The notes under the pieces: model-generated
What the model was told of the DNA's origin: nothing
The model's input: only the letters and a program-made list of their open reading frames with translations
Databases searched by the model: none
Source: Syngnathus acus
Lineage: Eukaryota; Chordata; Actinopteri; Syngnathiformes; Syngnathidae
Length of the DNA stretch: 64,000 nucleotides
Direction: 5' to 3'
Assembly: GCF_901709675.1 (NCBI RefSeq)
Contig: NC_051089.1
Coordinates: 9,111,476-9,175,475, forward strand
Shown: positions 48,518 through 60,424 of the stretch, in pieces
Position numbering within the stretch: the stretch's first letter is position 1
Layout: each line of letters begins with the position of its first letter
Made by a program: the position numbers and the translations under genes

Positions 48518-51500
48518 CTATGTTTCATCTGAGTTGTTTTCAGTTACCATATGGTGGTTATCATTGGGCCCTCCTGGTACTGAGGTTTCCTTGTGGATTC
48601 GATGGCAAGAGCTGGGTGGGGAGAGGGAAGAAAGAGAGTGCTCTGGACTGCCGGAGTACAGTGAGCAAGCTGGACTTTCTTCCCTCAAAGGAGAGTCTGG
48701 GAATGAACAGTGAAAACAGTTAAACATTAAACGATGGATGGAAAGGAAGAAATAGTCTGAATGAGAAATTGAGTGTGACATATTGTATTATATTCATGTA
48801 TTTACATTGAGAAATGGCCAGAGTGACAGATTGCCGATAAAAGTCGATTATTATTCAAATGACTTTGACACCGTTAAAGGATATAATGTTAAGTGAATGA
48901 CCAAATCAGCGAGTGAGAATACATGCTAAATACAAACTTTTGTCTAGTCTAACATCTTGAAATTAACAGTCTAAAAATAAAAGTAAAATTCAATTCAATA
49001 TATAAATGAGCAAGCTTAAATATGTATAATCCTATAGTGAAATGTAGCCAAATAATTTGAACTTGCCAACTAGTGAGCTAATTGTTGTAAACGTCTGTGT
49101 CATTAATGCATGTTTATTAATGATTTACAAATAGTTTATATATTTAATATTTTATAAAAGATTTAAGTCGAAGAGGAGCATTTTTGTCTGGAAATGGTCT
49201 AGCAGAGAGGCCAGTGCAAATTGTTAGCCTAATAGCGTAATTGCCCAATCCTTTTTAAACGTTCTTAGAAACATTTATGGCTAATGATGTAATTGCTCAA
49301 TTTCTCTTTGAAAGCTTTGAAGGGGTGGAGGGACAAACAACAAATTCAACACAAGTTTAGAAAATTTGTGGATTAAATGACCTGGATGACAATCTACATA
49401 GAGACATGACAAAAAAAATGCTAGCATGTTGGTATTTTTCACGTATATTGATAAAAATGACTGTCATGCTAATAGGTTGATAAAATACACAATGAGCACC
49501 ACGAAAGCAAAAATCTGTTAATCACAGTAACTCAGTTATAATTATTACAAGAGGGTCTACTATCTACACATTTTTTTAGACTGGCCTTTTAAAATCAAAT
49601 TTGACATATTGTTGCTTTTAATTGAGTGGCGGGATATACAGTAAAAGTGGGCTATTACGTAAGTTGACACATGCACAATAGATATTTCCAAATTTGTCAT
49701 TATGTAATGAAATAGTTCAAATTTAAACCAAGCATCTTCAGAGCTGAATCTTGACTAAAGGCTCATTCAGATTTTTTATGTAGGTGAATGAGACAATTTC
49801 TTTTCCTGACTGATGGTTGGGTTATGATGCCCTGACCTGGCTATAATGTCTTCAAATGTCCACACGAGGGCAGCAATAGCTCTTACAGTTTGGTTCCAAT
49901 TTTGTATTGTTCAATTTTGAGGCGTCATCTGTCACAGAGCTTCCAACCACCCTGTTTGTTCAGCATGTTATTAAAGTGCCATAAGTCCCCGTCTCCCCAC
50001 TGCAGTCGATATCGACCTTGTTCAACATTTCAAAATTCCTGACTGGTGGAAAAATAATGGGTTTGTCAGGTAAATCACCAGCCCTGTCTCGCAATCACTC
50101 AGAAGCAAGGGCTCCTGAATGATTTTGATCAGACGCGTGACTCGTGGAACAAATTGAGCAGAAATCAGAAATCTTGCATTTCACTTGAGTCAGCCTAAAA
50201 ATGTTGGGACGTGAAAATAGATGATTTATTGTTTGACCTCCCTTGCCTCTCCTTTTGCCACCGCAGTCTTTCTGAATGGGAGCCTCACCTTTATGGTCGC
50301 TCGTCTGTGTGTCCATCCTGTCAAGACTGTCAAGCAGTCCATCGATCTGTGTCTTTATCAGAGTCAGCTCCTTTTTAATCACCTGTAACTCCTCCATGTC
50401 CACTGCGGGGACAGAGGAAGGACTGAGATATGACCCACATCTACCAAAACACTAGAAGCACTGACACACTTCATTACAGATAATTGATTATGCCTGCTTG
50501 TAAGCCTTGTTCAAAAAACCCTTCTGGTGTTGTATCTTATATTTACAGGTTCAAGTAACCTATAGGCTCTAAAGATTCATGCAGTTATCAATTGCTTGCG
50601 TCTACAAATATTGAAGAGGTTCTCAAAGTGAAGGGATGACCTTTATTGAAAAAGATATGTAAATAAATAATAATAATACAATAAAATAAACTCTTGAGTT
50701 TTTATTGGAATTGAACAATATTTTTTAAAGTGACCATATGAGGCTAAAATGTAAATGTAGACAATTATTATATTATTATTATTGGACAATTACGTACATA
50801 AATATTCATGGCCTCACATCTGTCCGGAATATGAGCTACCATGTGGTTTGAAATACATCCCATGTTACTCACACTTGGCTATGGTGGAACTAGTGGAGTG
50901 GGCTCTGGAGCTTTTGGAGTGGGTTCTGTCTCGACTGCGTCTGTGCTTGGAGGAGTAAGAAGAAGATCGGGATCGTTTGGGTAGACTCGGCCCCATTGAA
51001 GGCGGGGGGGACAGAGATGCAGGGACACGCTGGTAGTCGTACACCCTAGAATGAAAACAGACATCAATTAAATTGAACCTCAATCAATCATGCTAGAAAA
51101 TTGAAAGTTTCTGTCAAACAAACTTTGAAGCAAAAAAATGAAAAATGTGTAAATGAAAAATAAAACAAAAAATAAACAATACAGTAGCATCAAGTAAAAT
51201 AATGATACATAGTTGATTTAGCACTCGTTTTGAATTTGAGTGACATGACATTTGTTGTGAATTGTGATTAAAATGATTTGAAAATATTACAAGAGAAACA
51301 AAACCTTAGGTTAATATAAAAATATTTCATATAAATTGTACAAATGTCAGAAATGAGATTATAAAATAAACAAACAAAAGAGTTTTAGTCTTTACACGTG
51401 TGTCTTTATATTCTCTCTTCTGTTAGGTTTCATCTAATTATTCTTGCTCTGGAATTGGCCCATCCTTGCAGAGGGCTGCATGTCTCTATCTGTCACTGAA

Positions 51501-53999
51501 TGTAATTGGTCTTGCCATGGTCAATCAATAGCTCACCACCAAGCAAGGGGTGCCACTAACACCCTCTCAGGCCAATTTCCTGCCAAACACAACTGTGCAT
51601 CGAGTTGATATTTGAAAAAAATGCAACCGAAATTGATTTAACCACTACGAGACCGGAATTCTCTCTTTCTTTCTGGTGCAGAAATCGTCCTGTTACGGAT
51701 CGCTGCATTTGTGAGGTCAAAGGTCACTGATGAAAATGGTTTAATAGGGATTGGGGTCAGGATTCCACTCCCAACTAATCCAAACATGCATTTATCAACT
51801 TTGATTCGTGCTCTAAAAATAGAAGTGTTTTCCTCAATTCGAATTGTACAATTGCCCAAAATGTCCTAATGAATTACGAAGAATTCAAAGTTAGGAACGT
51901 CTGATTAATTTATAACGTGAGGTTTCTCCCAAGACTTTTGTGGGAAAAACTGAATTTCCCCAGTTGCTTGCAAATAGTTTGAACAAAGCCAACAACAAGA
52001 GGGGGGGCAAGCTGTCAGCAGCGAGCACTTAATGCAGGTTTTCTGATTGAGCTGTTAGCCAGTCAGTCAGTCACAGTTCCGAGAAGTGTTTTCTTTGGTT
52101 TTCCACTCTGATGTCCTCTGAAGCCTCTCTGCTGAGCCGAGAGCTCAAACAAACTGTGCTCATCAGTGGCGCATGCACGCACGCACCAACCCGTACACGC
52201 AGACACGCTTCACTCTTGTCACATCGGGATGAAGTGTATTAGGCTGCCAAAAATGTGCGAGATTAGAGGCTTTGAGTTTTGTCCGTGTGGGGAGACATAG
52301 GGACCAAATGGCTCATGGGAGTTAAAGTCCCTTGGAGCAGCCTGCTGGGGCACACAGACAATGTGTTGTTACGCTGGCTCTGAAGTGTCATCCCAGAAAA
52401 TGGGAGCTCAGAAGATGACAGAGGATTACGGCAAAGTGTGCGTGTGTGCGTGTTTGTCTCCATGGATTAGACCCCCCCGGTGGAAAGCAGCTTTGGCAAC
52501 TCGGGCAGTTATCTTTGTGTCCGAACATTTCCTTCATGTTTTCACAAGGTGAGACAGGACAATAACAGCGACGTCAATCCCTATTGCGCACTGATGTGCA
52601 CTAATAAGAAATGCTAGTGCCCAAATGCAAACGCATGCAGTTCTTGCAGAGTTTGCGTGTAAAAATGTGCAAACGCAGTAGGTACACAAACATACACACA
52701 CATTTAGCTGTCACTTATGCTGGCCAGCGGCATGGGGTAATCATGCACTGTGTTAAAACAAATTGAAAATCAGTGGCAAGTGTTGCCCCCCCTGAGCAAA
52801 GGCGGGGAAAATGCAGAGCTGGGAAAACAGCATCGAGGAAACGGTGACAGTTAATACACAAAACAACAGAGCACCAGTGTGTGTCTTTGTGCGCATAAAC
52901 CAGGGGGATATACTATGAAGATCCCTGAGCAATTGCAGTTTTGGACCAATGATACAAAGTCACTCTAAGTTGCAGTCTTTCAAACTAAATGACTAAAAGT
53001 GTTTTTTTTTTTTTTTTGCTTATATGGAAAAGATTAACAAACTCTACCAAGAGGCAATAAGCAACCAATAAGACAGGTAGACAGGTTGTGTGTTTTGCAA
53101 TAAATCTGACTTGGCATGTTAGGTACACTTGCACAATTGAATGGAATTCAGATTTATAAATACAATATTATGTTTGAATTGATACCTTACAAGTTGCCAA
53201 TTTCTCAATGTCAATGTTCTCAATGTTAATTTCTGCGGTTTTATTTTTCATTACTGTACAATTCTAAAAACATGAATGTTAGGTTAATTGAAGACTCTAA
53301 ATTGTTCATAAGTGCGATTGATAGCTAGTCCAGAACGTGCCCCAGGATGGGTCTTAAATGAATACTTGACGTATTTACCCATTTTCAGCAGTAAGTTAAT
53401 ATTTTCTCTATATTGAATCCAATAACTTCATGTAGGCCAGAATCAAATAATTACCTTTAAAAACACTTTTTGCTACTGATCATGACATTTTGGCAGTTGC
53501 TCAGAGCTCAAGTAACAGCCAATCATGGTCCATGCTCCGTTTTGCTCCTCTTATTTATTGTGTTATTTGTTTATTTATTATTTATTCATCGCTCTTATTA
53601 TGCATTGTGTGTGCCTTCTTGTTTTTATTTTGTGTTGTTTGCTTGTATGTATGTCGTGTACTATGTCTTGTCACCGTGGGATAGTGGAAACGTAATTTCG
53701 ATTTCTTTGTGTGTCTTGGCATGTGGAGTGATTGACAATAAAGCTGACTTTGACTTTGACTTTGACTTGGTTTGGTCATGTGACTATAGCAAGCTCGTGC
53801 GTGTTTTATCTTTTTCCAGTTTGTTGTGTTTTCTCTTGTTTTCCGAAAACGTTATAAAAATGTCTGCTATGAGGCAAATGATTGTGTGCACTCACAACCC
53901 ATGCAGCTCAAGTTGACTGACAACGCGTGGGGCATTCATTAACGGACATACCAAAACAAATCAAATCAGGGATGAAGACTCTTCAGACGCTTTAGCACA

Positions 54000-54037
<38 letters not shown>

Positions 54038-54121
54038 CACTTTCACTCAGGTATTTGTCCTGCTTCCTGCCAGTACCTGTCATAGTAGTCCTCATAGCTG
54101 TCATCCAGGTCAAACTCGGTG
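48518..54121 (-). CDS. hnRNP C / RALY-family RNA-binding protein, C-terminal exons
   Basis: Four exons of the C-terminal half: 54121-54077, 51045-50873, 50402-50289 and 48696-48518 (stop). Phases 2, 1, 1 and end agree, with good splice sites. The protein reads FDLDDSYEDYYDR, then VYDYQRVPASLSPPP, PKRSR and a serine/arginine-rich stretch (SKHRRSRDRTHSKSSR). A predicted coiled coil, EELQVIKKELTLIKTQIDGLL, follows and matches the oligomerisation helix of hnRNP C and RALY. The tail is Ser/Pro-rich and ends NSDET. The family's N-terminal RRM, which binds U-rich RNA, was not found up to 64000, so those exons lie beyond the window. Whether the gene is hnrnpc-like, raly or ralyl cannot be settled; IKKELT favours hnRNP C. 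The acidic C-terminal tail of hnRNP C is absent. Confidence 0.8.
53280..53350 (+). repeat. Dispersed teleost repeat, diverged 5' fragment
   Basis: GGTTAATTGAAGACTCTAAATTG followed by GATTGATAGCTAGTCCAGAACGTGCCCC resembles the region upstream of and including the CGATTGGCTGGCGACC core of the element at 4767-4952, with many changes. Intronic. Confidence 0.45.
53520..53770 (+). mobile_element. Retroelement 3' end with GACTTT tail
   Basis: An AATAAA-like GACAATAAAGCTGACTTT is followed by four GACTTT hexamers (about 53742-53768), preceded by a T-rich segment and GTGGAAACGTAATTTCGATTTC. Short tandem tails of this kind end many fish non-LTR elements. No reverse transcriptase frame is visible and target-site duplications were not found. 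It lies in the intron left of exon 54121-54077. Confidence 0.5.
54001..54040 (+). repeat. (AC)n microsatellite
   Basis: Forty bases of AC with two GC interruptions, 36 bases past the donor of exon 54121-54077 of the hnRNP-like gene. Confidence 0.95.
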
Positions 54122-54263
54122 CTGCAAGGATGGACACAAAAAAGAAAGGGGAGGGAAGGGTTAGTAAAGTATTTGTCAAAACTACATGTTATGCTCCCAG
54201 GTTGTCAACATGCTGCAGTAACAGCATACAATCAGTTTATCTGGAAATATTACACATGTGTAT

Positions 54264-54265
<2 letters not shown>

Positions 54266-54338
<73 letters not shown>
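54266..54338 (+). repeat. (CA)n microsatellite
   Basis: About 73 bases of uninterrupted CA, upstream of (in gene sense) exon 54121-54077. With the AC tract at 54001-54040 it brackets this small exon. Confidence 0.97.
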
Positions 54339-54339
<1 letters not shown>

Positions 54340-54869
54340 ACACACCCATGCATGATGAGGAAGGAATATATAGGCGAGAAGTGACACAAAGCCTGAGTGA
54401 GATTACACAGCATTCCTCCCTAATGTCTGCACATAGCTGCTAATAATCCCTCATGTCGCTACCCCGCTGACTTTCATTGTCCTTTCATTCAACCGGAGTG
54501 CTTTCTTCTAGACCCACCTTCATCATCTCCATTCCTCAATTCCTCAATCACTCTTCAATGTAGGATCGAAAGCCCATTGTGAATTGGATCAAATGAACAA
54601 TATACTCCTGTACTGCATATGCTTACATTTGGTTTGTAACAATTTTACGGTCAAGTAACCATATTTGGTAACTCTTTCAAAAAGGCCTCTGCATCTGCAA
54701 GTGTATTATTTTTTTTTTACAAACAACATGCAATCAAAACAGTTTTGTATTATTATTTTAAGTCCTAAAAAGTGAAAATGTAATGTTGTCCAGGACAATG
54801 TAAAAGGTTAGGATCATGTATGCCATTATATTCCCCCCCCAAAAAAAAGAAGTCCAAGGAAAGCAAGCC

Positions 54870-55010
54870 ATCGTCTATATGTTTCCAGCCTGTGATTGAT
54901 AGGGGATTTGTCCAGTGTGCCTCTCACACTACGTTGCAAAACTGGGATAAGCTCCAGCTTTCCCTTGACTTTGACCAGTCTCGGGCTAGGCAGTAGATCA
55001 TGGATGGATG
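54870..55010 (+). repeat. Dispersed teleost repeat, strongly diverged
   Basis: TCTATATGTTTCCAGCCTGTGATTGATAGG, ACTGGGATAAGCTCCAGC and a terminal CATGGATGGATG align in order with the element at 4767-4952. Intronic. Confidence 0.55.
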
Positions 55011-56610
55011 TACATTTTGATAAAATAGTCCGGGCAGTCATTTCAGAGCACACGTCCAAATGACAACACGTGCTCCATCAGTGAATTGGCGAAATTGTGT
55101 TATTTTTTTCAAGTTGCTTCAACATATTTTAGGAAAGTATACACACTCTCAGTCTGTGCCATCTGCTCCTGGGTAGCTCGGGTAGGCGGATCAACTCTCA
55201 GTGGAGAACAACCGAGATGTCATTTTTAATGTTGGAATAAGAAGGGCAAGCCGTGACAATTACACTTGCACTTTTATGTTGGAAACATCCTTGTTTCGCT
55301 CGTGTGCATCTAAACCTATTTTGGAATGGACTTTAATTATGTTCTCTACTCACAGTGGCACCAGATGGCTTCCTACGCTCAGGAGACAGACAGCCACAAA
55401 ATAATTCATAATGAGTGCTTGTGGGGAAGCTGTGCACATGCCAATATAAAGACCGTGTTATAGTGTTTGAGAGTATGCTGTCTGAGTTGGGTGTCACGGG
55501 TTCTGTAGAACTAGAATAACCCTCATTAGAACAGAGTAGAAGTAGCGATAGATTCCCGGCATTACCCTGTGGCCAAGGTAAAAGTTCAACAAAAGCAGAG
55601 GTGGGCAGCAGAGCCAAAAATTGTATTCAAGTAAAATTACCTTTCCTTTAGGGAGGTGTCAAACTCCCGTCACCGAGGGCAACTATCCTGCATGTTTTAT
55701 ATGTTTTTCCTCCTCCAACTAATTTTATTGCATGTCAAGCTCACTGCAAAGCACATGAAGTGAAGGATGTATTATTTTATTTTTTTTACATTATTGAAAT
55801 GCAAAAAGAGTACATTTGGAGAGTCAAGGGCTCTTAAGTTAAATGGAGAAATAAAAAAGTGGATCTAAATGGATGTCATTTTGCCAATGACTGATCTCTG
55901 TACAATATTTTATAAAACTAATGTACTTTTTCCAACCACAAGCCAAAAAAAGCAAAATCATTATACTCTCTTTGCAGAAAAATTAACATCTTTCAGTGAA
56001 TTCAGCCTGAGGTAAAAGAGAAAATAACATAACTTAGCTACTCCTCCAGCTCAAATGTTATATTTTGGTGTTTGCCTGTTTACTTTCAAAGTGTATCAGC
56101 AGCAATTATCTATTTTGTCATTGTCATCTGTTTAGCAGCTGTTGGATTATAAATCGTTTTGTACTTGACCGTCAAATAGTTGGTCAAATAATCCTTACGG
56201 TGCATTTTAAAGTACAGTATGTATGTTTTGTCTTTTTAGTTTTGCTCTATCACCATTACTTAACATTGTGATATTAATTAGTCTTCAACAACGTCTCCCT
56301 AAATAACAGCAAATTGCCTGTTGAATACCATTTGACTGATGACACAAGTGATTAAGGTATTTAAATAACATCATTAGTTGTGTAACTCTGAATATTAAAT
56401 GAGAAATATTAGGGGATTCATTACTCATCCGAGGTCAATGCAACATGTCAATGAGGTAGAATAATGACATGACAACTAACAAGTATTTTTGTGGAATTCA
56501 ATGAAGACCAATTCATAGCAATTAGCCTATTTAGAGTGCAATTACCTCCAAAATGAACACTTTAGCACCTGGGTTAACGTGTATTTATGTTTGTGCGTGG
56601 GTGTGTGCGT

Positions 56611-56688
56611 GTGGGAGAGACAGAGAAAATGAGAGAGGAGACAGGGAGAGAGTGGGGAGAGAGAGACAGAGAGAAGGGGGGGGGGGCA
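56611..56688 (+). repeat. GA-rich low-complexity tract
   Basis: Irregular GAGAGACAGAGA units ending in a run of eleven G residues (near 56677-56687), on a purine-rich plus strand. Intronic. Confidence 0.85.
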
Positions 56689-57178
56689 GATGGACACAGG
56701 GGTCACTAAAGGCTAATTAATTTCTTTTCATAATTTCTCAAGTGCCAAAGCAATCCATTAGACACGGCTGGCTATAAATCATCTGCCTCAATGTGTGTAT
56801 GTGTTATACTGCCCTGCATGTGTGTCTGTGTGCATCCCCACACCAAAAGCCTAAAATCAGCAGAGTCACTGCCGAACTGAACTAAAACTAGTTTGTGAAT
56901 CCTTTTTTTTTTTTGGGCAATGCAATCTGAACATCAACATACATGGTCACCTATTGGTAAAATGAATTAGAATGACATACAATTCTAAAAACAATAATGA
57001 TTACAGATATTGCAGTAACATTAACGCTTACTTCTGCTCATTAATGCAATATGCTCACCTGTAAGTCAGTCAATAAAAATGGTAGAATGAACTTATACTC
57101 ATGGCAAAACGTATGCATGGCCTTCTTTGATTTGGTAAAATATTACATCATGTACATGAAATATAAAATGTGAAATGT

Positions 57179-57241
57179 ATTAATTTTGACAACTTTCCAT
57201 ATTATATATGGAATATAATATGGAAAGTTGGCAAAATTAAT
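57179..57241. repeat. 27 bp inverted repeat with 9 bp loop
   Basis: Left arm 57179-57205 and right arm 57215-57241 are reverse complements at 26 of 27 positions (ATTAATTTTG..AACTTTCCATATTAT). Very AT-rich hairpin in the long intron; possibly the core of a foldback or MITE. Confidence 0.9.
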
Positions 57242-58659
57242 ATATACATATACATATATCGTTTTTTTGATTGTTTTGTTTTCATCTTTATTTCTCCACG
57301 GCCTACTTTAACATGCAGTCATCGCATACTCTGCTTTTCCAATCAATGACATGTACATGCTAGTAGAATATCAATACTGAACACAGCTCCATGTAATCTA
57401 CTCCTCAATGTCCATTATTGCTTGGCTCACTGGACCGCATCGTGTGAATGTACAGGACGACGTAGTACATGTGCTGATTTACCACTGCAAGGCTGGCTAC
57501 TGGAGTCAACGAGCGACCCTCATAAATGCATCAAGGTTGGATTATAGGCCGAAAGCAATCCATTCATCTTGAGATAAGCACTGTGCTTCCGATTGCCATC
57601 ATTTTTCCTGTCTTTAGTTTATGTAGCATTGAATGTCTGACAGCACGTTAGGTTTGATTGCCCCGGCCACGTTATCGTAAAAAAAAGAAGCCGAGGAGCT
57701 GTACTCTGATGGAGTGTTGCTGCGTCAAAAAGGCACTGAGAGTGAGGAGAGATGGCGGGACAGACTGAATGCATCAGACAACATGAGATACATCAGGGAG
57801 CAGGAGACTTGATAAAAAGTGTCCCGAAAAAGAATGATTGCTTCTCTCTTTGCCCATCTCACTCCACATCGTATCTGACTTGTCTCCGTGATGCCAGTGG
57901 CAGCACTCATTGATGGTAAAGCCACACTCAATTGGCAGCTGGATACGAATGGAGTGGACAGAGTGAGAAAGGATGAGTGTGCTACTTCACCTCATTTCCT
58001 GGAAGGTTATAGCTCAGTGTGACCCACCTACAAATTCAACTAAAGGAATATAAGTATGTAAATGTCAACATTTTGAATTCCCCGTTCACTCTTTGCAAAT
58101 GGCTGCTTAATACAGGAAGAAGGCAATGTTTTTTTCCATTCTTGTGGTCGCCCGAGCGACTATTTATAATCAGCAGTGCCCAAGTCTAATAATCTTGCTC
58201 CGTCACAACATATACTGGAGTGATAATAATGTGGGTTTTTTTCACTGATCATGACACATAAATGCATATTTAATTGAAATATGAAATAAATTCATTCTGT
58301 AAAAACCAAAAAAAAGCCGGTGCTTTAAGTTTGAACGACTCTAAACCAGTGGACGCAGGCTACGATCTGCTCTATAGCTTAACAGCCAGTGCCAAATATG
58401 AACAGGATTGTACTTGGCCACCATTTTCTGTTTGCTCTCCTGACTCCTAGCCTGCAGTGAATGCCACAAGTGTTGTATAAAAAGGCCTTTATAGGTTTGT
58501 GTTCTTCCCGTCCTCCCTCTCCTCTCAAGTAAAATGTGGCTCTCAACTAGTATGGCCAACAGCCAACTGATCCATTGTTAGTTAGTGCCCTCCATTGTTT
58601 GTTAGTGCGTTTAGTGAATTCATTAGATCTGCCTCATGACTGACTGTCAGCCAATTGAG

Positions 58660-58753
58660 GATTTACACCGCCTCTTTCCCCAAAACAGCTGGTGTAGGAT
58701 CCAACTCACCTGCGACCCGAGTGAGGATAAGCGGTATAGAAAATGGATGAATG
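58660..58753 (+). repeat. Dispersed teleost repeat fragment
   Basis: AAAACAGCTGGTGTAGGATCC, GCGACCCGAGTGAGGATAAG and CGGTATAGAAAATGGATGAATGG match the 3' part of the element at 4767-4952. Intronic. Confidence 0.65.
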
Positions 58754-60390
58754 GCCCTCAAGCACGGCTCATTTCTATTGATGTGATAATTCGCTTGTTC
58801 ACCAGTTTGCCTCACTCTAGACATGAAGGACCATTGACCTAAATCACAGTGGTAGGTGTCTCAGACGTCGCGTGCCAAAAAGTGGTATAACCAAAATCGA
58901 ATCCTGACATATTCATATCAGATACCTAACTGTGCTGCTTGATGGAAATCCGCTTTTGTCACAACATAAATGTGATCTGGATGAGTCAGATTGTCCCACA
59001 GCTGTCGGACTGTGGACATTCCCAACCGATGCGCTTAGCCTCTCGGATCAGGATGGCGAAGCCGAGGCGTGGCCCGGCCTGGTATGATTCCCGCACCGCT
59101 GGTCTACCAGCCAGAGAATGTCTGTGCTGGAAAACAAGAGTGTGCCTGTCTTTTTAGCAGCATCCTGAGCACTCAAATCCTTGGCACAGCTAACAATGTA
59201 TTCTACTTTCCTAAAAAGGGGCAGATGGTTGTGTCATTAAATCTTAATTTATAGCTTTCGGGCACCAAGTTGGGAAAATTCTTGAGCTACTTACTATTTC
59301 AGTGACAGGAAACAAAGTGATGTTTCAAAATGGAGGAGAACAAACGGCAATGAGAAAGGAGACTCAGCGGCTATGGATTGTCTCAACAAAAGATTAACAT
59401 AATCCCCCTTTCAAATCTCACCGTGTAACAGGTGTTTACAGTGATTACAAAACAAAAACCCTTTGTATCAACTGCTCTTCCAGCACATGAAAAAAAGACA
59501 AGGACACTGGCAAGTGAATATTGTGACTGGATCTGGTCTAACCATTTGGCTGACCTGTGATTAAACAGGAATAGAATGTGAGGATAGGAATAATACAGAT
59601 CACAGCGCCGCATGTCAAAGACGATTAAATAACAAAAAGACATGGAGATTGATTAATGTCTGTACAGGTTTATGAAGGTTACATGTGGGAGTGCATGGAC
59701 ACACCGTGTGGAGAGATTACACGGATCCTATTCACGTGTCCAGTGCAAGTTTCCCTTGGGTGGAGTTTTATTTTTATTTTTGGTATTCAAAAGGCCTTTT
59801 GTTAGGGAGTGGGTGGGTACACGTCTGTATGGTCAAGGATACAAGGGATCACAAGATTGTCCAAACTCTTTAACTGGAACATCACAAGGAAAGCCTATCA
59901 CCATTTGAAAATGTAACCTTTTGAACAAATACTACATGCATGGCTAAGAAAGGCATTTGCTCAAAAGATTTCATCTGGTCGTGCACTGTTAAAGTTGATT
60001 TGTTAAAGTGCTGTTATGTCATGCTTTGTTAATCTATGTACATAAAGTCTGTGGTTGTACTAACATTCAAGGTCAAAATTTACAATAAAATGAATTGCTA
60101 AATTAAGAAGTGTTTGTAATTTAGTTTACTGAGAATTTTCAAGTATACTATAATTGACCTGCCCCCAAAATCCCTTGTCGAAATATACGATGATACAAGT
60201 TAATCCTGAGCAGTTGGCAATTCAAACAAGACCGAGCAATGAACCCAGTAGGAAGTAATCCAGAATGATGAGGAGAAAGGACGTTTGCATTGCAGGTGGG
60301 ATTTTTTTTTAACCACCTTAAATAGATGAAGAAAGTATGCGGCAGTTTGGATAGAAACCTTGCATCAAAAAGAGACAAGCATTACATTAT

Positions 60391-60424
60391 ATTCAGTACT
60401 ATATATATATATATAGTGCTGAAT
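60391..60424. repeat. 34 bp palindrome around (TA)n
   Basis: ATTCAGTACTATATAT... reads back as its own reverse complement with a single mispaired position in each arm. Likely a TA expansion inside a short palindrome. Intronic. Confidence 0.8.

Noticed and set aside
53470-53916. 148-codon plus-strand frame, hydrophobic
   Set aside because: Translation of a T-rich retroelement tail; the repeated Asp-Phe dipeptides come from the GACTTT hexamers.
54055-54443. Plus-strand frames with a Thr-His repeat
   Set aside because: Translation of the (CA)n microsatellite.
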